A model generated the notes under the pieces. The model did no database searches. It saw nothing but the letters and a program-made list of their open reading frames with translations, and was not told the DNA's origin. Shown here piece by piece: positions 10,023 to 18,057 of a DNA stretch of 45,387 bases. This stretch comes from Chloroflexota bacterium (GTDB lineage Bacteria; Chloroflexota; UBA6077; JACCZL01). The DNA lies in the NCBI GenBank assembly GCA_020850535.1, contig JADZEM010000142.1:1-45387 (forward strand), read 5' to 3'. Position 1 is the first letter of the stretch. Every line of letters begins with the position of its first letter. A program made the position numbers and the translations under genes.

Positions 10023-12251
10023 ATGCAGCAAGCAACACATTGGCGACCCCGCCGTTCCACAACCTGGCGTCTCGCACTGGTGCGGTGGGTGCTCGCCGTC
10101 GCCGTCCTGGCGACGCTGTCGCCAACCATCGGCCAGCCCACCCTGATGCTCCAGGTGCAGGAGCAGGCCGATGACGAGGGCGCTCCAGGCGAGCCGTCCC
10201 TGGAGGGCCGCCAGCCAGCGGAGACGGAGCCGCGGCCCCCGACGATCCCTACCCATCCGGCGGCAGCAGACGCGCCATCCACCGCCGACGGCTCGGCAGA
10301 CTCCCCGGCCGACGGCTCGGCGGACTCCCAGGCAGGTGGTGGCGGCGACGCGGGCATCGCGACGGCCAGCCACCCGAGCACGAAGCCCGCGAAGGTGCAC
10401 CGGCGCCCACCGGCCCACACAGACGCCTGCCCAGCCGACCAGGGCCATGCCAGGGGAGCGGCGTTCGGGGCGGACGACCGGCTGGTGATGACCTACTACT
10501 ACTACTGGTACGACCAGGCCAGCCTCGAAGATCCGGCCATGAGCCAGCACCCGCCAAACACCCCGCCGCTGGACTGGCGCAGCGTCGCCTGGCACGAGCG
10601 GCAGCTCACCGATATGGCCACGGCCGGCGTGGACGTGGCGCTCGCGGTGTACTGGGGCGACACCGACGCCTGGTCCGTTGACGGCCTCAAACCGATGGTC
10701 GAGGCGCGCGAGCGGCTGCTGAAAGCGGGCCTGCGCCCGCCGGCTATCGGCCTCTTCTTCGACACGAACATGTACGCCATGCTCGCCCCAGACCACCCTG
10801 GCGTGACCGATTTCACCACGCAGGATGGGCAGGCGATGCTGGCCCATCAGGTCGGAGTCTTTCTCGACGAGGTGCCGCCCTGCCACCGCGCGCGGATCGA
10901 CGGGCGCGTGCTCGCCTTCTTCTGGCGCGCCGACACTGAGGACGGCGACCGCTTCACCTTTGACGAGCGCTCCTTTTCTGGCCTGAACGACGCCGTCGAG
11001 CAGCGGTACGGCGAACGGCTGCACTTCGCCCTCGAACACAGCTGGGTCGAGGCAGCCGATCGGCTCGGCGTGCAACTGGGTGCGGCGGACATCTACGGCT
11101 GGGGCGCGGCGCTCAACGGGCCGCGCTTCAAAGGGCGGACCGTCGCCATCGGGCCGGGCTACGACGACCGCCGCATTGACGGTCGGCCCGGTTACCTGCG
11201 AGATCGGACCGAAGGGGTGACGTACAGTCGGGATCTGCGCTCGGCCGTCATGAGCGGCTCGACCTGGCTGCTGCTCGAGACCTGGAACGAGCTGTGGGAA
11301 GGCACGGCCATCGCCGAAACCGAGGAGACGGGCCGCACCTACCTGGGCATCACCGCGCGCTACACGGCCCTCTTCCACCAGCTTGGCTCCGAGCTGGCTC
11401 GGGATGGCTGGTTCGACCTGGGCAGCGGACAGAATGCCTATCTGCGCCGACTCGCGGATGCGCCCGTCGAGCAGGGGATGCCCAGCGAGGAGGCTGGCCG
11501 TTGGGGCGCACGTCCGTTCCGCGAGGATGAGGACGGCACCGGCTACTTCCATTTCGCCATCGACCGGCGCCTCGGCCTGACCGAGGCCCAGCCGCTGACC
11601 GTCTTCGTGGAGTACTTCGACGCCGAGAACGGCAGTTTCGCGCTGGAGTACGACAGCCTTGACGAGGATGGCCCCGAGGGCGGCGTCTACACGATCTCCG
11701 AGGACGTGCCGTTCCTGGGGACCGGCCGCTGGCTGATCCACCGCTTCGAGCTGCCAGATGCGAGCCTGCGCGCCCGCCAGTACGACGGCGCTGGCGATTT
11801 CCGCATCCATGACCGGCCGGGCACAGACGATGAACTCCACACGTTTGGCCGGGTGATGCTGACCGCCGCACCAGCGGCTCGGCCGGTCCCCATCGGCCCG
11901 GAGAGCCTGACCTTCGTGGAGCCGTCGCCACGTCAGCCGGTGACGCTGCGCTGGACGGAGGCCGACGGCGCAGCCGGCTACCTCGTCACGATTCAGCCGT
12001 TCACGGATCCAGACCTCGATCCACGGCCGCACGGGTACACCACGGAGGAGCGCCGCCGCTGTGACGGCGATGCCGAGCTGGAGATCGCCCGGCCGTCACG
12101 CGGGCTGACCCAGCGCACCAGCTGCGAGCTACGGCTGCCGTACACCCTGGACGAAGGGATCTACCGCTGGCAGGTGCAGCCGCTTGCGCTCGACGGCACG
12201 CCGCGCGGGCAATCCAGCGACTGGGGCTACGTGGTCGTCGCCCGCCGCTGA
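10023..12251 (+). CDS. Secreted DUF5010 glycosidase-like protein with C-terminal beta domains
   Basis: About 742 residues. Signal peptide (LALVRWVLAVAVLATLSPTI), then a Pro/Ala/Ser-rich linker to about 140 with a short GSADSPADGSADS repeat. The next ~320 residues match DUF5010, a GH99/GH71-like TIM barrel: MTYYYYWYDQ, WHERQLTDMATAGVDVALAV, YWGDTD, and LLLETWNELWEGTAIAETEE, where WNE-EGT holds the expected catalytic acids. Then a carbohydrate-binding-like beta domain (TVFVEYFDAENGSFALEYD) and a fibronectin-III-like end (GYLVTIQPFTD to YRWQVQPL). This layout fits an extracellular endo-acting glycanase; the substrate is unknown. Start: ATG at 10023 with AGGG six bases upstream; a TTG lies one codon earlier. 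Confidence 0.8.
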   Translation: MQQATHWRPRRSTTWRLALVRWVLAVAVLATLSPTIGQPTLMLQVQEQADDEGAPGEPSLEGRQPAETEPRPPTIPTHPAAADAPSTADGSADSPADGSADSQAGGGGDAGIATASHPSTKPAKVHRRPPAHTDACPADQGHARGAAFGADDRLVMTYYYYWYDQASLEDPAMSQHPPNTPPLDWRSVAWHERQLTDMATAGVDVALAVYWGDTDAWSVDGLKPMVEARERLLKAGLRPPAIGLFFDTNMYAMLAPDHPGVTDFTTQDGQAMLAHQVGVFLDEVPPCHRARIDGRVLAFFWRADTEDGDRFTFDERSFSGLNDAVEQRYGERLHFALEHSWVEAADRLGVQLGAADIYGWGAALNGPRFKGRTVAIGPGYDDRRIDGRPGYLRDRTEGVTYSRDLRSAVMSGSTWLLLETWNELWEGTAIAETEETGRTYLGITARYTALFHQLGSELARDGWFDLGSGQNAYLRRLADAPVEQGMPSEEAGRWGARPFREDEDGTGYFHFAIDRRLGLTEAQPLTVFVEYFDAENGSFALEYDSLDEDGPEGGVYTISEDVPFLGTGRWLIHRFELPDASLRARQYDGAGDFRIHDRPGTDDELHTFGRVMLTAAPAARPVPIGPESLTFVEPSPRQPVTLRWTEADGAAGYLVTIQPFTDPDLDPRPHGYTTEERRRCDGDAELEIARPSRGLTQRTSCELRLPYTLDEGIYRWQVQPLALDGTPRGQSSDWGYVVVARR

Positions 12252-12262
12252 CGCCCCCATCG

Positions 12263-12697
12263 TCAGCGAGCAAGCGCGAGCACCACGTCCTGCTCGGGGT
12301 AACCAGACAAGCGAAAACCCTGTTCCAGAAGCGATTGCAGCCGCCCCCACTTGAAAGAACCAGACTGATGATCTGGCATCAGCTCGATCCAGTCAAGCAT
12401 GAGCGCGCACCAAATCAGCAGTCGCTCACGCGGGGGCGTGGCTGGCATGATGATGAGTCCGCCATGGTCACGCGCCTGCTGCACATAGGCAACATGGAGG
12501 GCACGAAAGTGCCGTTCGTTGTGCGTGAGGAGCATCCAACCGTGCTCAGCCGCATACGCGAGCTGTGCTTCATCGGTTTCACCTACGTTGGCGCGCCCTT
12601 GCTCAAGGGCTGAGGTCACAGCATACCCGCGCCAACGGAGTGCCGCAACCAGATCATGGTCAACGCACTCATCAAGATAGACCGCGGGTAACGCCAT
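12263..12697 (-). CDS. DUF5615-type PIN-like toxin (second module)
   Basis: 144 residues: AVYLDECVDHDLVAALRWRG, GETDEAQLAYAAEHGWMLLT with HNERHF, and a C-terminal extension that the shorter 6340 homologue lacks. The LDECVD acidic cluster and the HGWMLLTHNERHF strand are the DUF5615 signature (here THN in place of TTD/TRD). Start ATG shares an ATGA with the stop of the DUF433 gene upstream. Presumed PIN-fold RNase toxin; not shown. Convergent with the DUF5010 gene, 11 bases apart. Confidence 0.85.
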   Translation of the reverse strand: MALPAVYLDECVDHDLVAALRWRGYAVTSALEQGRANVGETDEAQLAYAAEHGWMLLTHNERHFRALHVAYVQQARDHGGLIIMPATPPRERLLIWCALMLDWIELMPDHQSGSFKWGRLQSLLEQGFRLSGYPEQDVVLALAR

Positions 12698-12987
12698 CAG
12701 GCTGGCGAAGAGGCGTCCTGCTCGTTACGCGCAATCAGCAGGTCAATCTCGTGCCGGTTTGCCTCGTAATACCCGAGAGCCGCGTCAAGGGACGGCGCGT
12801 CGAGACGCGGAAACGCGCGCAGCACGCGGGCGCGATCCTGGTAGAACCGCCACTGTACGACGATTGCGCTGACCGGGATGCGGGTACCGGCGACCGTCGG
12901 CTCACCACCACAGATGTGAGGATCGCAGATGATGCGGGCATCGGCATGACGCGGCATCGTTTGAATCTCATGACCATCGTCACGCAT
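12697..12987 (-). CDS. DUF433 antitoxin-like protein (second module)
   Basis: About 96 residues. The centre reads IICDPHICGGEPTVAGTRIP then VSAIVVQW, which is the typical DUF433 core (C-G-G-x-P-x-x-x-G-T-R). AALGYYEANRHEIDLLIARN ends the domain. The start at 12987 was chosen because GGAGG lies six bases upstream; ATGs at 13026 and 13005 are possible. Forms a translationally coupled pair with the DUF5615 gene. The sequence is of a different DUF433 subtype from 6666-6899, so the two modules are not a recent duplication. Confidence 0.87.
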   Translation of the reverse strand: MRDDGHEIQTMPRHADARIICDPHICGGEPTVAGTRIPVSAIVVQWRFYQDRARVLRAFPRLDAPSLDAALGYYEANRHEIDLLIARNEQDASSPA

Positions 12988-13022
12988 GGCAGCCTCCATG
13001 AGCATCGTACCACGGCTCGGCC

Positions 13023-14393
13023 TCACCCCGGTGATGGGCGGATGACCACGTGCAGCCGGGCCACCAGCCGCAGCACCAGCTCATGCAGGCCGATCATCAG
13101 CAGGCACGAGAGCATCAGCAGCAGCGGGATGATCTCCAGGCCGGTGCGCGCCGCCAGCACCCCAGTGATGGCCGGCAGCCCGGCAATGCCGAGGCTGGCA
13201 GCTGCCACTTGAAAGCCGATCAGCGTCGTGGCGTGCGCCGCCCCGAAGCGCGCCGGCGTCACGCCGATCATGGCGGGGAAGACCGGCGCTGCCGCCAGCC
13301 CGATCAAGCCCAGGCCGGCGATGCTCAGCCACGGCGCAAGGTTCAGCCAGAGCAGGGCCGCGCCTGCCAGCATCCCGAGCATGCAGGCGCGGAGCATCGT
13401 GACCGGGGCCACCCGATCCCCGATCAGGCCGGCCAGCACCCGACCCAGCGCCAGCGCACCCCAGTAGCCGCTGACCGCCATCCCAGCCAGTTGCGGTGAA
13501 GCCGACCGTCCCTCCACCAGCAGCGTGTAGGCCCACTGCCCGGCGGCCGTCTCGGTGCCGGTGTACACCACGAAGAGCACGATAGTCAGCCAGACGGCTG
13601 GCTCGGCGAGGAGCCGAAGCGCGCGCGGCTCATCAATCTGAGCGGACGTGCTGGCTGCATCGGCGAGTGCGTCGGGCGCCGCGGATGCGGCGTCGCGCTG
13701 CGATGCGCTCGCCGGCGCGGGCGCGGCCTGCCAGCGCTGCCGGGTCAGCAGGAAGCAGATGCCCAGCCCCAGTTGCACGGTCCCGACCAGGATGTAGCCA
13801 AGCTGCCAGGGACGCCCGCCCTCCAACACCGCCGTCATGATGGCTGGCCCGGCCGCAGCCCCCAGCCCGAAGCAGGCGTGCAGCCACGCCAGCAACCGCG
13901 AGCTGTGGGTCAGCGCCACGTAGGCGTTGAGGCCGGCGTCGATGGCCCCCGCCCCCAGCCCGGACACGAGCCCGAGCGCGACGATCACCCACCAGGACGG
14001 CGCAAAGGCGTACCCAAGCAAGCTGATCGCCGTGGCGAACGCACTCAGTGTCAGCAGCATCGCCACGCCGATGCGGTCCACCACCCAGCCGCTGGCCAGG
14101 CTGGCCGCGAGATACCCGCAGACGCCCGTCAGGAAGACGGCCCCAAGGGCATCCAGCTTCAGGCTGAAGGTCTGGCGAATCGAGGGGAACGCCACGCCCA
14201 GGAGGCCATCTGGCAGGCCCAGGCTGATAAACCCGGCAAACACCAGCACCAGCACGACCCAGCCGGCCCGGGCCGTTCCGCCTGCAGCCGGCTCCGGCGT
14301 GGGCGTCGGCGTTTGCACCGTCACCCGCGAGCCCGAATCGGGCGTGGGCTGCCGCTCCCGACGCCGATCAGGCTGCTCCCTGTCTATCGTCAT
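13023..14393 (-). CDS. MFS transporter (FucP/YbjJ-like)
   Basis: 456 residues, twelve predicted spans. The N-terminal 40 residues are charged and Pro/Thr-rich (VQTPTPTPEPAAGG) before the first span WVVLVLVFAGFISLGLPDGL. That LGLPDG-LLGVAFPSIR opening is typical of the sugar/FucP and YbjJ-like MFS group, as is SGLGAGAIDAGLNAYVA in span 4-5. A long Ala/Ser-rich central loop separates the halves. Substrate unknown; no metabolic gene is coupled to it. It ends just upstream of the DUF433 start in the same direction. Confidence 0.87.
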   Translation of the reverse strand: MTIDREQPDRRRERQPTPDSGSRVTVQTPTPTPEPAAGGTARAGWVVLVLVFAGFISLGLPDGLLGVAFPSIRQTFSLKLDALGAVFLTGVCGYLAASLASGWVVDRIGVAMLLTLSAFATAISLLGYAFAPSWWVIVALGLVSGLGAGAIDAGLNAYVALTHSSRLLAWLHACFGLGAAAGPAIMTAVLEGGRPWQLGYILVGTVQLGLGICFLLTRQRWQAAPAPASASQRDAASAAPDALADAASTSAQIDEPRALRLLAEPAVWLTIVLFVVYTGTETAAGQWAYTLLVEGRSASPQLAGMAVSGYWGALALGRVLAGLIGDRVAPVTMLRACMLGMLAGAALLWLNLAPWLSIAGLGLIGLAAAPVFPAMIGVTPARFGAAHATTLIGFQVAAASLGIAGLPAITGVLAARTGLEIIPLLLMLSCLLMIGLHELVLRLVARLHVVIRPSPG

Positions 14394-14519
14394 ATGCGGA
14401 TCGTCCGCAGGGTGTAGGCCATTGCTGCGAAACTTCTCCTGAACAAGGCGTCCGCACCGGCATGCAGGCTGCTATTCTGGTCAGCAGCCCGAGCTTGTGC
14501 CGAGATGAGGTGATCGTCG

Positions 14520-15611
14520 GTGTCCAAACCGCTCTACGTGCTCCTGGTCGCCGCCCCGCTGGCGGTGATCGCCGACCTGTTAGGCTGGCCGTCGCCGGTG
14601 ATTTTCGGGCTGGCCGCGCTCGGGGTGATCCCCCTGGCCGGGTTGATCGGCACGGCGACAGAGGAGCTGTCGGTCCGCATCGGCCCGACGTATGGCGGCC
14701 TCCTCAACGCGACCTTTGGCAACGCCGCGGAGCTGATTATCACGGTCCTGGCCATCCGCCAGGGATTGTTGCTGCTGGTCAAAGCGTCGATCACCGGCTC
14801 GATTATTGGGAACTCGCTGCTGGTGCTGGGGGCGTCGCTGCTGTACGGCGGCATCCGGCACGGCTGGCAGCGCTTCGACCGCGACGAGGCGCAGCACCAC
14901 GTCACGTTGATGGTGTTGGCGATCTCGGGGCTGTTCCTGCCAGCCATGTTCGCCGCTTCGCAGCCGGATCACTGGGTCGTGGAGGAGGTCAGCCTGCTGG
15001 TGGCTGGCGTCCTGCTGGTGACCTACGTGGCGTACCTCGGGTTCAGCCTGTTCGCCGGCCAGCCGCCGAAGGATGCGGGCGAGTCGCCCATCGCGCCGGC
15101 TGGGCACCACGATCAGCATGAGCCGCTCTGGAGCGTCAAGAAGGCGCTCATCGTGCTGGCGGCGGCGACTGGCGCGACGGTCTTCGTGAGCGAGCTGCTG
15201 GTGCGGACTGTCGAGCCGGTGACTCATCAACTCGGCTGGACCGAGTTCTTCGTCGGCATCATCATCATTCCGCTCATCGGCAACGCCGCCGAGCACTTCA
15301 GCGCGCTGACGTTCGCCGGCAAGAACCGCGTGGACCTGACGATGGCGATTGCCGCTGGCTCGTCGAGTCAGATCGCCCTGTTTGTGGCGCCGGTCCTGAT
15401 CTTCATCAGCCTGCTGATGGGCCAGCCGATGAACCTCGTGTTCGACAAGATGGAGTTGCTGGTCCTCGGGCTCACCACGGCGATCTTCGCCTTCGTGGCG
15501 ATTGACGGCCGCTCGAACTGGCTGGAGGGCGCCCAGTTGCTGGCGCTCTATCTGATCATCGGGGTGGTGTTCTTCTTCCTGCCGGTGGCCGGCGCCGCTG
15601 CCGGCCACTGA
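14520..15611 (+). CDS. cax: Ca2+/H+ antiporter, CaCA family
   Basis: 363 residues of the CAX group, which exports Ca2+ in exchange for protons across the membrane. Both alpha repeats are visible: GLLNATFGNAAELIITVLAI followed by ITGSIIGNSLLVLGASLLYG, and FVGIIIIPLIGNAAEHFSAL followed by DLTMAIAAGSSSQIALFVAP. The GNAAE acids are the ion-binding residues of the family. Eleven or so spans. Starts at GTG with AGGTGA nine bases upstream. The histidine kinase gene begins 14 bases after its stop, so the three genes 14520-18000 probably form one transcript. Confidence 0.95.
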   Translation: MSKPLYVLLVAAPLAVIADLLGWPSPVIFGLAALGVIPLAGLIGTATEELSVRIGPTYGGLLNATFGNAAELIITVLAIRQGLLLLVKASITGSIIGNSLLVLGASLLYGGIRHGWQRFDRDEAQHHVTLMVLAISGLFLPAMFAASQPDHWVVEEVSLLVAGVLLVTYVAYLGFSLFAGQPPKDAGESPIAPAGHHDQHEPLWSVKKALIVLAAATGATVFVSELLVRTVEPVTHQLGWTEFFVGIIIIPLIGNAAEHFSALTFAGKNRVDLTMAIAAGSSSQIALFVAPVLIFISLLMGQPMNLVFDKMELLVLGLTTAIFAFVAIDGRSNWLEGAQLLALYLIIGVVFFFLPVAGAAAGH

Positions 15612-15625
15612 TCCTCATCCTCGCT

Positions 15626-17308
15626 ATGCTCCATCGCGCGCGCACCATCAACCCTGTCGCTGCCGCCGGTATGGTCGGCGGCATTGCCCTGGTTGCGGGC
15701 CTGATCGCCATCGCAGAGGTCGTCGTCTCGGCCCCGCCGCTCTCCATCCTCTTCCTGCTGCCGGTCATGTTCACCGCCGTGACCTGGGGCTGGTGGTATG
15801 CCCTCGGGTCGTCGGTGCTCGCCTTCGTCGCCTACGACTACCTGTTCGTCGAGCCGCGCCACACCTTCAGCATCCACGATCCCGAAGAGTGGATCGCCCT
15901 GATCGTGTTCATGATCGTTTCGGCGCTCATCAGCAATCTTGCCGCGCGTGAGCGCGCCCGCCGCGAGCAGGCCAGCCGGCAGGCCTGGACCGCCACCTTC
16001 CTGTACGAGCTGAGCCGCGCACTGGGCGAGGCGGGGGTAGACGCGGGACTGCGGACGGTGTCCGAGCGTCTCCGCAGCGAGTTCCGGCTGGATGGCGTCG
16101 TCATCTCACGTGCGGACCCCGAGGGACGCCTGACTCCCATCGTGTCAGTCGGGAAGGCAGGTCCGGCGCTCGGCTCGGAACCGGCCGGACGCGTCTTTGC
16201 GCCGCCGAGCAGTGGCGCGCGCGCTGGCCGCTGGATCGTCATGCGTGCGCGCGGCGGCAGCCCCGGCGACCAGCCATCCGCGAGCCGCAGCGCCCGGACG
16301 CCCGTCGCCAACTTCCCGCTGCGCCACGAAAGCCAGCAACTCGGCATGCTGCGCCTGGTGGGCAGGCCAGACGGACTCGCCGACGACGAAACCCGCCTGC
16401 TGGCGACCATTGCCGACCGGCTGGCGGTGGCGTTGGGCACCGAGCTGCTGCGCCAGGAGGCCAACCGCGCCGAGATCCTCCGGCGGGCTGACGAGCTGCG
16501 AGCCGCGCTGCTCAACTCCGTCTCGCACGATCTCCGCACCCCGCTGGCCGCCATCAAAGCCTCCGCCGAAAGCCTGCTCCAGAAAGACATCACCTGGAGC
16601 GAGGACGACCGCGACGCGTTCGCTTCGGCCATCGACCGCGAAGCCGACCGGCTCACCCGGCTCGTCGCGAACCTGCTCGACATGTCCCGTATCGAGGGCG
16701 GCGCGCTGCGGCCCCAGCGAGACTGGTACGATGTCGGGGAGCTGGTCCGTGAAGTGCTGGCGCGGCTCCACCCGGTCCTGCACGATCGCCCGGTCGAGCT
16801 GACGATTGCGCCCGGACTCGCGCCGGTCTCGCTCGACTACCTGATGATGGATCAGGTGGTCACCAACCTGATTGAGAACGCCGTGAAGTACACGCCGCCC
16901 GGCAGCCCGATCATCCTGACTGTCATGCCGATGGCCGGCGGCGCCCGGCTGAGCGTCGAAGATCGTGGCCCGGGCATCCCGGCCGCCCGGCGAGAGCGGG
17001 TGTTCGACAAGTTCTTCCGCCTGGACACCAACAGCCGCGTGCGCGGCTCGGGGCTCGGGCTGGCCGTCAGCCGGGGCCTGGTCGAAGGGCACGGCGGGCG
17101 GATCTGGGTGGAGGCTGGGAGCGGCCCGGAGGATCAGCCAGGGGCACGTTTCGTGGTCGAGATTCCCAGCGAGACCGCCCAACCGGCCGCCCCGCAGATC
17201 GCGTCAGCCGAGCCCGCGTCAGCCGAGCCCGCATCAGCCGAGTCCGCGTCGGCCGAGTCCGCGTCGGCCGAGTCCGCGCCGGCCAGCGTGCAAGAGCCAC
17301 CGCGATGA
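15626..17308 (+). CDS. DUF4118 sensor histidine kinase (KdpD C-terminal-like)
   Basis: 560 residues. Four close membrane spans at the start (DUF4118; WGWWYALGSSVLAFVAYDYL is characteristic) replace the large N-terminal KdpD and Usp domains of true KdpD. A GAF-like region follows (about 120-265), then HisKA with SVSHDLRTPLAAIK (phospho-His near 301), and HATPase with NLIENAVKYTPPG, EDRGPGI and GSGLGLAVSRGL. The last 40 residues are a degenerate pentad repeat, SAEPA/SAESA about seven times, of unknown role. The stop overlaps the regulator start (ATGA at 17305-17308). No kdpABC is nearby, and its position after a Ca2+/H+ exchanger leaves the signal open. Confidence 0.92.
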   Translation: MLHRARTINPVAAAGMVGGIALVAGLIAIAEVVVSAPPLSILFLLPVMFTAVTWGWWYALGSSVLAFVAYDYLFVEPRHTFSIHDPEEWIALIVFMIVSALISNLAARERARREQASRQAWTATFLYELSRALGEAGVDAGLRTVSERLRSEFRLDGVVISRADPEGRLTPIVSVGKAGPALGSEPAGRVFAPPSSGARAGRWIVMRARGGSPGDQPSASRSARTPVANFPLRHESQQLGMLRLVGRPDGLADDETRLLATIADRLAVALGTELLRQEANRAEILRRADELRAALLNSVSHDLRTPLAAIKASAESLLQKDITWSEDDRDAFASAIDREADRLTRLVANLLDMSRIEGGALRPQRDWYDVGELVREVLARLHPVLHDRPVELTIAPGLAPVSLDYLMMDQVVTNLIENAVKYTPPGSPIILTVMPMAGGARLSVEDRGPGIPAARRERVFDKFFRLDTNSRVRGSGLGLAVSRGLVEGHGGRIWVEAGSGPEDQPGARFVVEIPSETAQPAAPQIASAEPASAEPASAESASAESASAESAPASVQEPPR

Positions 17309-18000
17309 GCGGCGCGCGCGTGCTGGTGGTGGACGACGAGCCGGAGATCACCAGGGCCCTCCGCTCGATCCTGACCGCCCACGGCTTCGAGCCGGTGCTG
17401 GCAGCCACCGCGAAAGAGGGACTCGATGCGATCCAGCGGCGGCGGCCAGACGTGCTGCTGCTCGACCTGGTCCTGCCGGACATGAACGGGCTGGACGTGA
17501 CACGCACCATCCGCCAGGATCTCGACCTCGACCTGCCGATCATCGTCCTCTCGGCGCACGGCGAGGAGGAGAGCAAAGTCCAGGCGCTCGACCTGGGCGC
17601 AGACGACTTCCTGACCAAGCCGTTCGGGGTGAAAGAGCTGCTGGCGCGGATGCGGGCGGCCCTGCGGCGGGCTGGCGGCGCGCGGCCCAGCGGCGAGGCT
17701 GCCATCGCACACGGGCCGATTCGGATGGATCTGGAGCGGCGCGAGGTCACGGTGGAGGGGAAGCCCGTCCACCTGACCCCGAAGGAGTACGACATGCTCC
17801 ACTACCTGCTGACCCACGTCGGCAAGCTGGTGACGCACACCACGCTGCTGCGGGCCATCTGGGGGCCGGAGTATGGCGACGCCCGCCCGTACCTGCACGT
17901 CTTCGTGGGGCAGTTGCGCCGCAAGATCGAGCCTGACCCAGCCCACCCGCGCTACATCCTGACCGAGCCGGGCGTGGGGTACCGCCTCGCGGACGCCTGA
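17305..18000 (+). CDS. OmpR/KdpE-family response regulator
   Basis: 231 residues: receiver domain with the acidic pair VVDDEPE, phospho-acceptor Asp54 in LLLDLVLPDMNG, Thr/Ser in VLSAHGEEE and Lys in FLTKPFG. The winged-helix output domain has HLTPKEYDMLHYLLTHVGK and RYILTEPGVGYRLAD. Sequence is of the KdpE type. Translationally coupled to the upstream kinase, so they are a cognate pair. Target promoters are not evident here; the exchanger upstream could be one. Confidence 0.94.
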   Translation: MSGARVLVVDDEPEITRALRSILTAHGFEPVLAATAKEGLDAIQRRRPDVLLLDLVLPDMNGLDVTRTIRQDLDLDLPIIVLSAHGEEESKVQALDLGADDFLTKPFGVKELLARMRAALRRAGGARPSGEAAIAHGPIRMDLERREVTVEGKPVHLTPKEYDMLHYLLTHVGKLVTHTTLLRAIWGPEYGDARPYLHVFVGQLRRKIEPDPAHPRYILTEPGVGYRLADA

Positions 18001-18006
18001 CGGGGC

Positions 18007-18051
18007 GGGTTTCGGGTTTCGGGTTTCGGGTTTCGGGTTTCGGGTTTCGGG
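18007..18051. repeat. GGGTTTC heptamer tandem array (6 copies)
   Basis: Six perfect head-to-tail copies of GGGTTTC (18007-18048) plus GGG, exactly between the stops of the convergent regulator and paaK genes. Seven G-tracts at four-base spacing make it a G-quadruplex candidate on this strand. Related heptad tracts occur at 7035 and 30004. Confidence 0.95.
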
Positions 18052-18057
18052 GACAGC

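Noticed and set aside
9849-12032. Long reverse-strand open frame opposite the DUF5010 gene
   Set aside because: It mirrors the codon structure of the real gene and has no domain, signal peptide or ribosome site; open antisense frames are common at this GC level.
15626-18000. True kdpDE locus
   Set aside because: The kinase lacks the KdpD sensor and Usp domains, and no kdpF, A, B or C is present.
18007-18051. Telomere end
   Set aside because: The array is only six units, internal, and flanked by normal convergent genes.
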